From assembly GCA_016927015.1 (NCBI GenBank), contig JAFGNM010000128.1, forward strand, positions 1 through 48,490: DNA of 48,490 nt, given 5' to 3'. Both the position numbers and the translations under genes were made by a program. The notes under the pieces are model-generated. The model was given only the letters and a program-made list of their open reading frames with translations, was not told the DNA's origin and ran no database searches. Position 1 is the stretch's first letter, and each line of letters begins with the position of its first letter. Of the stretch, positions 7,753 through 15,867 are shown piece after piece. This stretch comes from Candidatus Bathyarchaeota archaeon. GTDB taxonomy: Archaea > Thermoproteota > Bathyarchaeia > Bathyarchaeales > Bathycorpusculaceae.

Positions 7753-9702
7753 ATGATTTCCGAAAATCCTTTCGCCATGTTCCGTGAGGAATGTGAAACT
7801 GCGTTAGCGTATGCCTTGAAGAAGACTCTTCCAGAGATTAAAGTTGAGACGTTGTCTTTGAGTAAGCCGCCAAACATCGATTTTGGGCAGCTAGCTTCGT
7901 CGCTGTGCTTTGAGTTTGCAAGGAAGCTTAATCAGAAGCCCATTGCTTTAGCTGAACATTTAGTCCGTGCCATGCGTAAATCTAGTTTTTCCCTAATTGA
8001 GAAGGTTGTTGCTGCTGGAGGAGGCTACGTTAACTTTCACGCAGATTTTCCCAAGTTTTCTGCTTTGGTGCTTTCATCTGTTAGGCAATTGAATTTTGAG
8101 TATGGCTTTGTCAAAACGGATTGCCCCGTTGAAGTGATTGTTGAGCACACCAGCGTTAACCCGCTTCATCCCATCCATATAGGTCAGGCGAGAAACCCCA
8201 TGCTGGGAGACGCTTTAGCTCGCATACTTGAGCATCGGGGGCATGCGGTTTCGCGTCACTATTACATCGACGATGTGGGACGTCAATCTTCGGTTGTTGC
8301 CTACGGATACGCCAAGCTGGGTGAGCCTCAACCCGATGAGAAAGCAGATTGTTTTGTGGGCAAGATATACACCATTACAAGCTGCATAGTGGAGCTTAAC
8401 CGCCTGAAAAGAGCGCTTGAGCTTGCAAAAACGGTTTCGCCTTCTGACGACGTAGCTAAAATCAATAAGGACCTTGCTGAGTGGATGTCTGTCGCTGCAG
8501 AGCTTGAAGAGAAATTTCCAGCGCTTTTTGCAAAGCTCTTGGCAAAAATAGGTGAAGACGAGAATCCTGAGGAAGAGATAAACAGGCTTAACCGTGCTTA
8601 CGAGGATGGAGAACCTGAGGCTAAGCGGCTCATAAGAAAGGTAAGTGAGATGTGTATTCAGGGTTTCAGGGAGACACAAGAGCGCGTGGAGGTTCGCTAT
8701 GATTCGTGGGATTGGGAAAGCGATTTCGTTTGGAGTAGCCAAGTCTCTAAGGTTCTTCAGAAACTGCAAACATCGCCTTTCGTTTACACTGAAGGCGGGG
8801 TCTTGGAGTTTGACGCTGAAAAAGTGGCGTGCACCTTGAATCTTAAAGCCAAATTGGGTTTGAGGGAGGATTATGAGGTTCCACCGTTAACGCTTGTGCG
8901 CGCTGACGGCACAACGCTTTACACTACGCGTGATGTTGCTTACACTTTGTGGAAGTTTAACCGAGCGGACAGAGTAGTAAACGTCATTGGCATGGAGCAG
9001 TCTCTGGCGCAGTTGCAGCTGAAAATAGCTTTGTACGCTTTAGGCTACAGCAGGTACGCTGACAACTTTGCTCATTTTGCTTACAACCTCATCACTCTTC
9101 CGGGCTACAAAATGTCCAGTCGGCGAGGTCGCTACATCACTTTCGACGCGGTTCTCGACGAAGCGGTTGAACGAGCTTACGAAGAGGTTTCGAAGCGTTC
9201 TCCTCAGCTGACAGAGACGGAAAAGCGGGAAATCGCTAACTTCGTCGGCGTCGGCGCCGTTCGCTATGCGCTTGTTGATGTTGACCCCTCTAAACCGGTC
9301 ATCTTCACATGGGATAGGGTGTTGAACTTCGAAACTAATAGTGCGCCTTACGTGCAGTACACGCATGCGAGGGCGTGCAGCATTCTGCGTAAAGCCGATA
9401 GGAAACCTGAAAACGCAGACTTCGCGCTTTTGAAGGAAAAGCTGGAGCGCGAATTGGTTTTGGCTGTTGCTAGTTTTCCAGATGCGTTTATCGAAGCCAC
9501 AGAGTATCTTAAACCCAACTTAATTGCGGATTTTGCTAATGCGTTGGCGGACAAGTTCAACACTTTCTATAACGCGTTGCCAGTCATAAAAGCGGAACCA
9601 CAAGAACTCAGCGATGCGAGGATAGCTTTGACGGATGCAGTGCGGATAGTGCTTCATAACGCTTTAAACTTAATTGGCGTAGTGGCACCAGAAAAAATGT
9701 AG
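7753..9702 (+). CDS. argS: Arginyl-tRNA synthetase
   Basis: This is a 649-residue class I synthetase that charges tRNA-Arg. The N-terminal tRNA-binding domain (about 1-115) carries FGQLASSLCFE. The HIGH-type signature is NPLHPIHIGQARN near residues 137-149, and the second ATP motif is present as KMSSRRG near residue 455. The C-terminal anticodon-binding domain contains APYVQYTHARACSIL, which is typical of ArgS. An insertion between the halves of the Rossmann fold (about 210-310) is highly charged. The ATG start at 7753 is 61 bp from the divergent deacetylase ORF, so the two probably share a promoter region. Confidence 0.97.
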   Translation: MISENPFAMFREECETALAYALKKTLPEIKVETLSLSKPPNIDFGQLASSLCFEFARKLNQKPIALAEHLVRAMRKSSFSLIEKVVAAGGGYVNFHADFPKFSALVLSSVRQLNFEYGFVKTDCPVEVIVEHTSVNPLHPIHIGQARNPMLGDALARILEHRGHAVSRHYYIDDVGRQSSVVAYGYAKLGEPQPDEKADCFVGKIYTITSCIVELNRLKRALELAKTVSPSDDVAKINKDLAEWMSVAAELEEKFPALFAKLLAKIGEDENPEEEINRLNRAYEDGEPEAKRLIRKVSEMCIQGFRETQERVEVRYDSWDWESDFVWSSQVSKVLQKLQTSPFVYTEGGVLEFDAEKVACTLNLKAKLGLREDYEVPPLTLVRADGTTLYTTRDVAYTLWKFNRADRVVNVIGMEQSLAQLQLKIALYALGYSRYADNFAHFAYNLITLPGYKMSSRRGRYITFDAVLDEAVERAYEEVSKRSPQLTETEKREIANFVGVGAVRYALVDVDPSKPVIFTWDRVLNFETNSAPYVQYTHARACSILRKADRKPENADFALLKEKLERELVLAVASFPDAFIEATEYLKPNLIADFANALADKFNTFYNALPVIKAEPQELSDARIALTDAVRIVLHNALNLIGVVAPEKM

Positions 9703-9767
9703 CGCAGAGACCGCCACCACAACAAAAACCCAAATAGAACGGGATGTTTTAGGAAAAAGTTTAGAGG

Positions 9768-9794
9768 AGACAGACGAAGCTTTCGTCGTTGTCT
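9768..9794. other. Stable hairpin downstream of argS
   Basis: An inverted repeat has GACGAA and TTCGTC around a GCT loop, extended by an AGACA/TGTCT outer stem with a 2-nt bulge. No T-run follows, so it is not a classic terminator. It lies between argS and the terminase pair and marks the left edge of the island. Confidence 0.4.
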
Positions 9795-9965
9795 GCGCCT
9801 CAGGAGTATATGGTTCTTCTGTTTCTGCGAGGATAGGCTGATTGTGATTATGTTTTTTAAAAATGCTTTGATTATTTGTCATTTTGAAGCACAGAAAATC
9901 AAAAAAGGAGGAGTGGCGCGGATTATGAAGTGTATGAACAATGCTGGGTTAAGGTGAATGAAGTC

Positions 9966-10430
9966 GTGACTAAAGGTTTGCCTTGGACGGTTGAAGAGGA
10001 AGCGTTGCTTAAAGCACTTGTCGAAGCTAAAACGCCCCTAAGCGTGGTAGCTGTGAAGCTTGGGCGGCAGCATGGTGCCATACTCCTTAAGTGCCGACGC
10101 CTCGGGCTGTCGTTTAGTGAGGCTACCGCCGCAGCGATTTCTCTGCCCGCAGAGTTGCCTAGCGTTGAAGAGACTTTGAAGAAGTTGGCGGGTGCTTTGG
10201 AGGCGGCGTGTGCCTCCGGACTTAGCAGGGTGGAAGTTCAACGACTGCAGGTTGTCGCCACGTTGGCTAAAACGTACAAGGAAATCCTTTCTGATTATAT
10301 CAATTATCGAGAGATTGAAGCTAAATTGAATGATATGGAGGCGAAGTATGCCGCGTTACTGCAGCAACAAGCCGCGGGCGTTGCGTCCCAATCAGATTCT
10401 GCCCAAGTGGCAAAAAATCCAGCAGAATGA
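9966..10430 (+). CDS. Probable terminase small subunit (HTH DNA-binding protein)
   Basis: This protein has 154 residues from the chosen GTG. The N-terminal part reads like a SANT/Myb-type helix-turn-helix: LPWTVEEEALLKALVE, then VAVKLGRQHGAILLKCRRLGL. A helical middle and C-terminal part (about 60-135) suits oligomerisation. Small terminase subunits recognise viral DNA and regulate the large subunit. The identification rests on the HTH plus the overlap of 83 nt with a clear terminase large subunit. The GTG at 9966 has AAGGTGA 8 nt upstream; the ORF-track GTG at 9930 has a far weaker context. It could instead be a generic regulator. Confidence 0.65.
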   Translation: MTKGLPWTVEEEALLKALVEAKTPLSVVAVKLGRQHGAILLKCRRLGLSFSEATAAAISLPAELPSVEETLKKLAGALEAACASGLSRVEVQRLQVVATLAKTYKEILSDYINYREIEAKLNDMEAKYAALLQQQAAGVASQSDSAQVAKNPAE

Positions 10431-11799
10431 CCAGCTTGTAGAAGAAGCCATGCTGGAAAAAACTCAGAAGCTCAGTGCTGACCCTGTGGTTTTCTGTAAA
10501 GAAATCTTGGGTTTTAAGCCGTTTGCTTACCAAGAACAGTTTATTCAGCTGTTCAAAGAGAACCAGTTCACGGCTGCCCGTTGGAGCAGGCAGAGCGGCA
10601 AAAGTTTCATCGTTGCAGCCTTGCTACTGTGGTATGCTGTAACGCATTCAAACAGCGCGTTAGGCATTGTTGGTCCGTCGTGGCGGCAAACCAAACGCAT
10701 ACTTCAGCGAATAGCAACGTTCACTCGCAGATTGCCTGCGGGTATTGTGTTTAAGCCGCAGAGAACCCAGATTCACTTCACGAACGGCAGCACTATCGAG
10801 GCTTTTCCGAACAACCCTGAAACCATCCGAGGACCAACGCTGCATGTTGTGTACGCTGACGAATTCAATTATGTTGCCAACGACCAAGAACTCTACGACG
10901 CCATCCTCTACACACTGGGAACTACAGATGGAAAGTTCGTTTGCAGTAGCACGCCTTGGCATACTGACAGTGTTTTCTTTAAGATTTTTACTCATAAGGA
11001 CTTCCAAGACTTCAAAACCCTCCATGTGCCAGTGGAGAAAGCGTTGGAGCCTAACGGTCCACTGAAAACGAGCATAATCAGGAAAATCCGAACCCAGATG
11101 GGTGACGACCCTGCGCGGTGGCGTCGTGAGATGGAAGCGGAGTGGGCGGAAGACGAAGATGTCTGGCTAACCCATAGCCTAATCGCCTCATGCATCGGCA
11201 CATCAAAGACGTGCGGTGAAGACCTCCAAGAATACAATCCTGAAACGCAGCGCAGAGGCGAGTTCTTTGCGGGGCTGGATTTGGCTCAAACCCGAGACTA
11301 CAGCGTTCTCTCCGTAGTGGAAAGGCAAAATGACAAGCTGTTTCTGCGTCACGTGAAGATTTTCCAGCAGCCCACCGTGTACGCCACTGTGTTAGGCTAC
11401 ATGAAGGCGCTGCAGGACCGCTGGGGCAGATTCGAAAGAATCCGCGTAGACTTCACACGCGAAGGACCCAGCATAATCGCAGACATGGAGAACGCAGGCA
11501 TAAACAACGCCGAAGGCGTAAACTTCAGCGTGCCCCGCAAAAGCGAAATGGCAAGCTTACTCAAACAGCGCATGGCAAGCCACCAGTTCTTCTATCCCAT
11601 GATGAATTGGGAGCGCCCCTACAGAGGCGACATATGCACTGAACTCAACGTAGAACGCTACAGCCTACACAAAGACGGCACTATAGGCTACCACCACCCA
11701 ACAGGCACACACGACGACGTATTCTGGGCAACAGCACTAGCAGTATACGCCACAGCAAACATGGAACCAGAACCATTCCTAACAATAATACAACGCTAA
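10348..11799 (+). CDS. Terminase large subunit (viral DNA-packaging ATPase/nuclease)
   Basis: This is 483 residues, full length for a TerL. The ATPase domain has a Walker A, SRQSGKS, at residues 80-86, a Walker B, VVYADE, ending at Asp171-Glu172, and a coupling motif CSSTPWH. The nuclease domain has the RNase H-like acidic residues in GLDLAQTRDYS (Asp311), RVDFTREG and HDDVFWATALA. TerL proteins pump viral DNA into preformed capsids and cut concatemers. All catalytic residues appear intact. The ATG at 10348 has GGAGG upstream and lies inside the preceding gene. No portal, protease, capsid or tail genes follow, so this is an orphan pair or a provirus remnant. Confidence 0.92.
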   Translation: MPRYCSNKPRALRPNQILPKWQKIQQNDQLVEEAMLEKTQKLSADPVVFCKEILGFKPFAYQEQFIQLFKENQFTAARWSRQSGKSFIVAALLLWYAVTHSNSALGIVGPSWRQTKRILQRIATFTRRLPAGIVFKPQRTQIHFTNGSTIEAFPNNPETIRGPTLHVVYADEFNYVANDQELYDAILYTLGTTDGKFVCSSTPWHTDSVFFKIFTHKDFQDFKTLHVPVEKALEPNGPLKTSIIRKIRTQMGDDPARWRREMEAEWAEDEDVWLTHSLIASCIGTSKTCGEDLQEYNPETQRRGEFFAGLDLAQTRDYSVLSVVERQNDKLFLRHVKIFQQPTVYATVLGYMKALQDRWGRFERIRVDFTREGPSIIADMENAGINNAEGVNFSVPRKSEMASLLKQRMASHQFFYPMMNWERPYRGDICTELNVERYSLHKDGTIGYHHPTGTHDDVFWATALAVYATANMEPEPFLTIIQR

Positions 11800-11875
11800 C
11801 AAATTTAGCATTAACAATCAATCTCAATCAGTAGCGTGATAAAGCATATAGGCAGATGAGGAAATAATAGGCACC

Positions 11876-12622
11876 ATGCCTTCAGAATACAAGTTTTTGA
11901 GATTCGAGATAGTAGGTTTGTTTTCAGTAATATTCTTCTTAATTGGGATACTTCCACTAATTAGAATAGAGCTTATTGCAAACACTTTTTCAGCTTTAAG
12001 CACGTCATTATCTATTTTAGCAAGTCTACTACTGCTCTCTCTTCCATTGGGATACTGGGAGCATCAGTTTATCGTAAATAAATACCGTTCTGAGAAAAGA
12101 AATCGTCCCGCAATGCTTTTTTTGCAAGAAATGATTCTTACAAAGATTCCTGAGAACGGGAAAAAGGGCAGAGCATTCTATAATACTTTAAGCACAAGAA
12201 AGAAGAGTGCTCTTCTAGCGAGTCTTCTTGATCTCTGTGTTTATTCTAATACGTCAGGGATTTCCGATAGTATTTACGAACGACTTGCAGATCGCTGGTC
12301 TCATTTTTATGCAAGAAAAGCTGTTGGAGTACTTGCACCCATAATAGGAATTATTCTTTTTATAATAGGTCTTCTCGCAGGTACTGCGATCTGGTCTAAT
12401 GCATTTTCGTTCGGTTGGCAAAGAATTGTTATTTCTGGTGCAATCTGGGCTGTGATATTTGCAATTAGCCTTTACCTAATCAATCGTTACTCCATTAAAA
12501 TCTGGGAAGAGGTCTGTTTTCTGGAAAGCGAGATAGTGCTATCAAAAGAAGAAGAAAATAGACTCGCCGTTGAAAATGTAATAGAACGTGTTGCGGAACA
12601 TCCAGAATTTTTCTCGCCATAA
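11876..12622 (+). CDS. Four-TM membrane protein of unknown function (AT-rich island)
   Basis: I do not recognise this 248-residue protein. Hydrophobic segments are visible at about 11-32, 38-60, 149-172 and 182-204. A polar, basic loop of about 90 residues lies between TM2 and TM3, probably cytoplasmic, and a charged tail of about 40 residues ends in an acidic helix. Base composition is clearly more AT-rich than that of argS or ino1, with codons such as ATA, AAT and TTT common, which suggests transfer from another source. It is followed 83 nt later by a HEPN-like gene in the same direction. The two may form one functional cassette. Confidence 0.8.
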   Translation: MPSEYKFLRFEIVGLFSVIFFLIGILPLIRIELIANTFSALSTSLSILASLLLLSLPLGYWEHQFIVNKYRSEKRNRPAMLFLQEMILTKIPENGKKGRAFYNTLSTRKKSALLASLLDLCVYSNTSGISDSIYERLADRWSHFYARKAVGVLAPIIGIILFIIGLLAGTAIWSNAFSFGWQRIVISGAIWAVIFAISLYLINRYSIKIWEEVCFLESEIVLSKEEENRLAVENVIERVAEHPEFFSP

Positions 12623-12705
12623 TTCCGTTTAGTGGAGGCAACGAAAACAAGAAAAGTGCTAGCAGTTAATAGTATTATCGCGTTTGTGCTAATAGTGAGC
12701 GTCTG

Positions 12706-14028
12706 ATGATTACAAGCGACAACGAAATTCATCTATTGCTTGATTCAGAAAGTATCGATTGCAATATATCCTCACTAAGTAGAAGAGCCAGATCCCTTCT
12801 AAAGTATCGCATTGTTAAACCGCTCGTTTTCTTTAGGACGCCTGATTTAGCAAATAACGACATGCTAAGAGAGATAATCCCTATTGAGATTGTTCGTGAA
12901 AAAGAGAGAATTGTTTGCGTTAAAGTTCCTGTGGGAAAAATGAAGGCAACATATGGGATTAATAAGTTTGCGAATGTATATGCCCAAAAATTTGGCGAAA
13001 TTCTATTCAATAAGAAGATTCTAACTCCTGACGAAATAAGACCAATTGAGCTAGCGTTCATTCAGTCTTCTTTAAACGAGTTTAGCGGTCGCAATCTATT
13101 AGTAACTGAAAACAAGGTTCTGTTGGAGAATCGTCAATGGCTTCAGGGCAGATTCTCAACGCCTTTAAACATTTTCTCTATGGAAGAAGCAGCTGAAATG
13201 ATTGACTTATCATGGAAAAAGGATTCTTTATTTTATATCTCACCGTATCTTACCACTTCAAAGCATAATTGGTATTGGCTTTCCTTTAGAACAAAAGTTC
13301 CTAATTATCATGTAGACGTTAGCCGATTTAAAAGTGGAAATACTCTTGGCGACCTTTTTAGGAGATCGATTTTAGATGCTTTTTCGCAAAGATTTTGCTT
13401 TCTATTAATGAGCATTGACGAGATGGGCTTCAAATTTTGTGCCCCTGTTAATAATGACACGATTGAGGATATGACTTACCATTTCAACTATTTTATCCTA
13501 TTAATTACTGGAATTTTTGACAGCCTTGCTTTACATACAAAAAATCAATATCATCTCTTTGAAGACTCGGAAAAAATTAGTCCGTATAAGATATCATTAA
13601 GAAGCAAAATTGGCAAGAAATTTTTGCAAGCGGTGGAGCAAAAGAACCCTGCCCTTAGAAAGCATATTCATGATAACGTTGATTTAATTAACGCCCCTTA
13701 TTTACTCAGGGAACTTATAGCTCATAGGGAAAGTCTACATCCTCAGCATTTTAATATTGACGGCGCGAACGCCAACTTCCTTTTTGTTACAGATAATTTT
13801 TCAGAGTGTTTAAGAAGACTTGGTGACGACCAAGAAAAAGGTGGTTGCTCAAAGTTTGGGGTATACAGCCGCACATTTTTAAGTCCGTTCATTTTTGCGA
13901 AAGCAATGGCCACCTTGATTTCAAAGTTCTGCAATCGATATTTAGAGCTGCTAGGGTACAAAAATTCTATACTGGAATCTAACGCAAGCGATTTTTTGGC
14001 TTTCCAAGCGGATAATTTGGGGTTTTAA
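12706..14028 (+). CDS. Uncharacterised protein with HEPN-like RxxxxH motif (AT-rich island)
   Basis: This is a 440-residue protein that I cannot assign to a family. The C-terminal half is helical and contains YHFNYFILLITGIFDSLA and then RELIAHRESLH, where Arg335 and His340 form an Rx4H motif of the kind found in HEPN ribonucleases. The N-terminal half is mixed alpha/beta with no recognised motif. Composition is AT-rich like the preceding membrane gene. HEPN domains are common in toxin and antiviral systems, and the position beside viral terminase genes fits such a role, but this is inference. The ATG at 12706 lacks a strong SD. A further ATG is not obvious nearby. Confidence 0.75.
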   Translation: MITSDNEIHLLLDSESIDCNISSLSRRARSLLKYRIVKPLVFFRTPDLANNDMLREIIPIEIVREKERIVCVKVPVGKMKATYGINKFANVYAQKFGEILFNKKILTPDEIRPIELAFIQSSLNEFSGRNLLVTENKVLLENRQWLQGRFSTPLNIFSMEEAAEMIDLSWKKDSLFYISPYLTTSKHNWYWLSFRTKVPNYHVDVSRFKSGNTLGDLFRRSILDAFSQRFCFLLMSIDEMGFKFCAPVNNDTIEDMTYHFNYFILLITGIFDSLALHTKNQYHLFEDSEKISPYKISLRSKIGKKFLQAVEQKNPALRKHIHDNVDLINAPYLLRELIAHRESLHPQHFNIDGANANFLFVTDNFSECLRRLGDDQEKGGCSKFGVYSRTFLSPFIFAKAMATLISKFCNRYLELLGYKNSILESNASDFLAFQADNLGF

Positions 14029-14272
14029 ATTCACAGGTTGTTTATGCTACTTGTGGCATCCTGCACAACCAGACTGCAACCTAAACCTAACTTGGACAAC
14101 AAAACGCAATGTGCCGGGCAGTCTGTTGGAAGTAGTTGTGCTTAGCAATCTTTCACTTCTACTAACAGAAAAAAAAACAAACCCAGCCCGTCAGCAACCA
14201 AGACAATGGGAAAAAGTTATAGATTAGTCAGGCATTAAGCCTTCACTATTAACGGTCATAGAGGTTTAAAAT

Positions 14273-15352
14273 TTGCCAGAAATCCGTGTAGCACTCGTAG
14301 GCGTTGGCAACAGCGCATCCGCCTTGATCCAAGGAACCCAGTACTATAAGGACGCAAAAGAGAACACCACAGTGCCTGGGCTTATGCACGTTAACTTCGG
14401 CGGTTACCACATACGAGACATAAAGTTCGTCGCCGCGTTCGAAGTGAACAAAGACAAAATCGGGAAAGACCTTTCTGAAGCCATATTCACAGCGCCTAAC
14501 TGCGCCGTCAAATTCGCTGAAGTGCCACCTTTAGGCGTGAAGATTTCGCCCGCGCCAGTTTTAGACGGCGTTGCCCCACACATGAGAAAGACTTTCAACG
14601 TTTACGACGACAGCGGATACGACAAGGCAAACGTAGTCAAAGTCCTCAAAGAAACCAAGACACAGGTACTCGTAAATTATCTGCCCGTTGGCAGCCACGA
14701 CGCCGCACGATTCTACGCGCAATGCGCCATGGACGCGGGATGCGCCTTCGTCAACTGCATGCCTGAGTTCATCGGTTCAGACGCTGAGTGGGCGAAGAAG
14801 TTTGAGAAAGCTGGTTTGCCCGTGCTCGGCGACGACATAAAAAGCCAAGTGGGCGCCACCATATTGCACAGGAGCCTTGTGCGGCTCTGCTTGGACAGAG
14901 GAGTTATCGTTGATGAGACTTATCAGCTAAACTTAGGCGGCGACACAGACTTCCAAAATATGACCGTTGAAGAGCGCCTAAAGACGAAGCGGGTCAGCAA
15001 AACCGAGGCAGTTACGAGTCTCGTTCCATACGCGTTGCCAACGAGGATTGGGCCTTCGGATTACGTGCCGTTCCTGCGGAACAAGAAAATCTGCTACGTT
15101 TCGCTGAAGGGCAGAAAATTCGGCGACCGCCCCATTAACATCAGCGTGAAGCTTGAGGTGGAGGATTCACCGAACAGCGCAGGCGTCGTCATCGACTTAA
15201 TTCGTGCGGCGAAGATTGCTTTGGACCGAAAAATCTCTGGCGCACTACTGAGTATGCCTAGTTACGCGTTTAAGCATCCGCCTGTGCAAGTGCCTGATCC
15301 TGTGGCGAGGCAGTGGACTGAGGACTGGATTGCAGACAAAAGAGAACGCTAA
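14273..15352 (+). CDS. ino1: Inositol-3-phosphate synthase
   Basis: This is a 359-residue NAD-dependent cyclase converting glucose 6-phosphate to inositol 1-phosphate (1L-myo-inositol 3-phosphate), the first step towards archaeal inositol phospholipids. The Rossmann motif VALVGVGNSASALIQG is at the N-terminus. Other family signatures are NYLPVGSHDAARFYA, FVNCMPEFI, GDDIKSQVGATILHR and NLGGDTDFQNM, the last carrying active-site residues. The start is TTG, supported by GAGGT 7 nt upstream. A gap of about 90 bp separates it from gcvH, so they may be separate units. Confidence 0.95.
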   Translation: MPEIRVALVGVGNSASALIQGTQYYKDAKENTTVPGLMHVNFGGYHIRDIKFVAAFEVNKDKIGKDLSEAIFTAPNCAVKFAEVPPLGVKISPAPVLDGVAPHMRKTFNVYDDSGYDKANVVKVLKETKTQVLVNYLPVGSHDAARFYAQCAMDAGCAFVNCMPEFIGSDAEWAKKFEKAGLPVLGDDIKSQVGATILHRSLVRLCLDRGVIVDETYQLNLGGDTDFQNMTVEERLKTKRVSKTEAVTSLVPYALPTRIGPSDYVPFLRNKKICYVSLKGRKFGDRPINISVKLEVEDSPNSAGVVIDLIRAAKIALDRKISGALLSMPSYAFKHPPVQVPDPVARQWTEDWIADKRER

Positions 15353-15445
15353 ACTCGCTGGATGCTCCTTGCAAACGAAGAAAGGCTTCATTAAAACTTT
15401 TAAGCGCTGAGCTTCCAGATTATTCACTGTTAGAGGTGCATATGC

Positions 15446-15856
15446 ATGGTGAAAGTAGACAATTACGAAGTGCCTGAAGGCCTATACTACTCAAACGATT
15501 TTGCATGGATAAAGGTCGAAGGAGACAAGGTCCGCATGGGCATAACCGACTACGCCCAAAAACAGTTGCGCGAGATCGTATACGCCGAGTTGCCAGAAGC
15601 AGGAGCAGAAGTGAAACAGAACGAGCCTTACGGTACGCTGGAGTCGGTGAAAGCCGTTTCCGACCTAGTCGCCGCCGTAAGCGGAACCGTGGAGGAAGTC
15701 AACGCGGAAGTCCAGTCACAACCAGAACTTCTGAATGAAGACCCCTACGTGAAAGGCTGGCTGGTAGTCGTTAAGCCTGCGAACCTGCAAGAAGAACTGG
15801 CTAACCTGATGGACTTTGACAAAGCGGTTGAATGGCACAAGAACCAAGGAAAATGA
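15446..15856 (+). CDS. gcvH: Glycine cleavage system H protein
   Basis: This 136-residue lipoyl carrier has the lipoylation site Lys69 in GTLESVKAVSD. It shuttles the aminomethyl group in glycine cleavage, and H-like proteins also serve as lipoate carriers in other pathways. The ATG has AGAGGTG upstream. No gcvP or gcvT genes are in the window. Instead it is followed by a flavoprotein disulfide reductase whose first possible ATG overlaps the gcvH stop as ATGA, so the two are probably translated together. Whether it serves glycine cleavage or sulfur metabolism cannot be decided here. Confidence 0.93.
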   Translation: MVKVDNYEVPEGLYYSNDFAWIKVEGDKVRMGITDYAQKQLREIVYAELPEAGAEVKQNEPYGTLESVKAVSDLVAAVSGTVEEVNAEVQSQPELLNEDPYVKGWLVVVKPANLQEELANLMDFDKAVEWHKNQGK

Positions 15857-15867
15857 AGGAACCCCTG

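Noticed and set aside
9670-9882. 70-residue minus-strand ORF with a hydrophobic tail, overlapping the argS end
   Set aside because: There is no SD, composition is low-complexity in its first half, and it overlaps argS; it may be chance, although a TM-like tail is visible.
9703-14272. Attachment-site repeats or an integrase around the terminase island
   Set aside because: I saw no tRNA gene, no convincing flanking direct repeats and no integrase.
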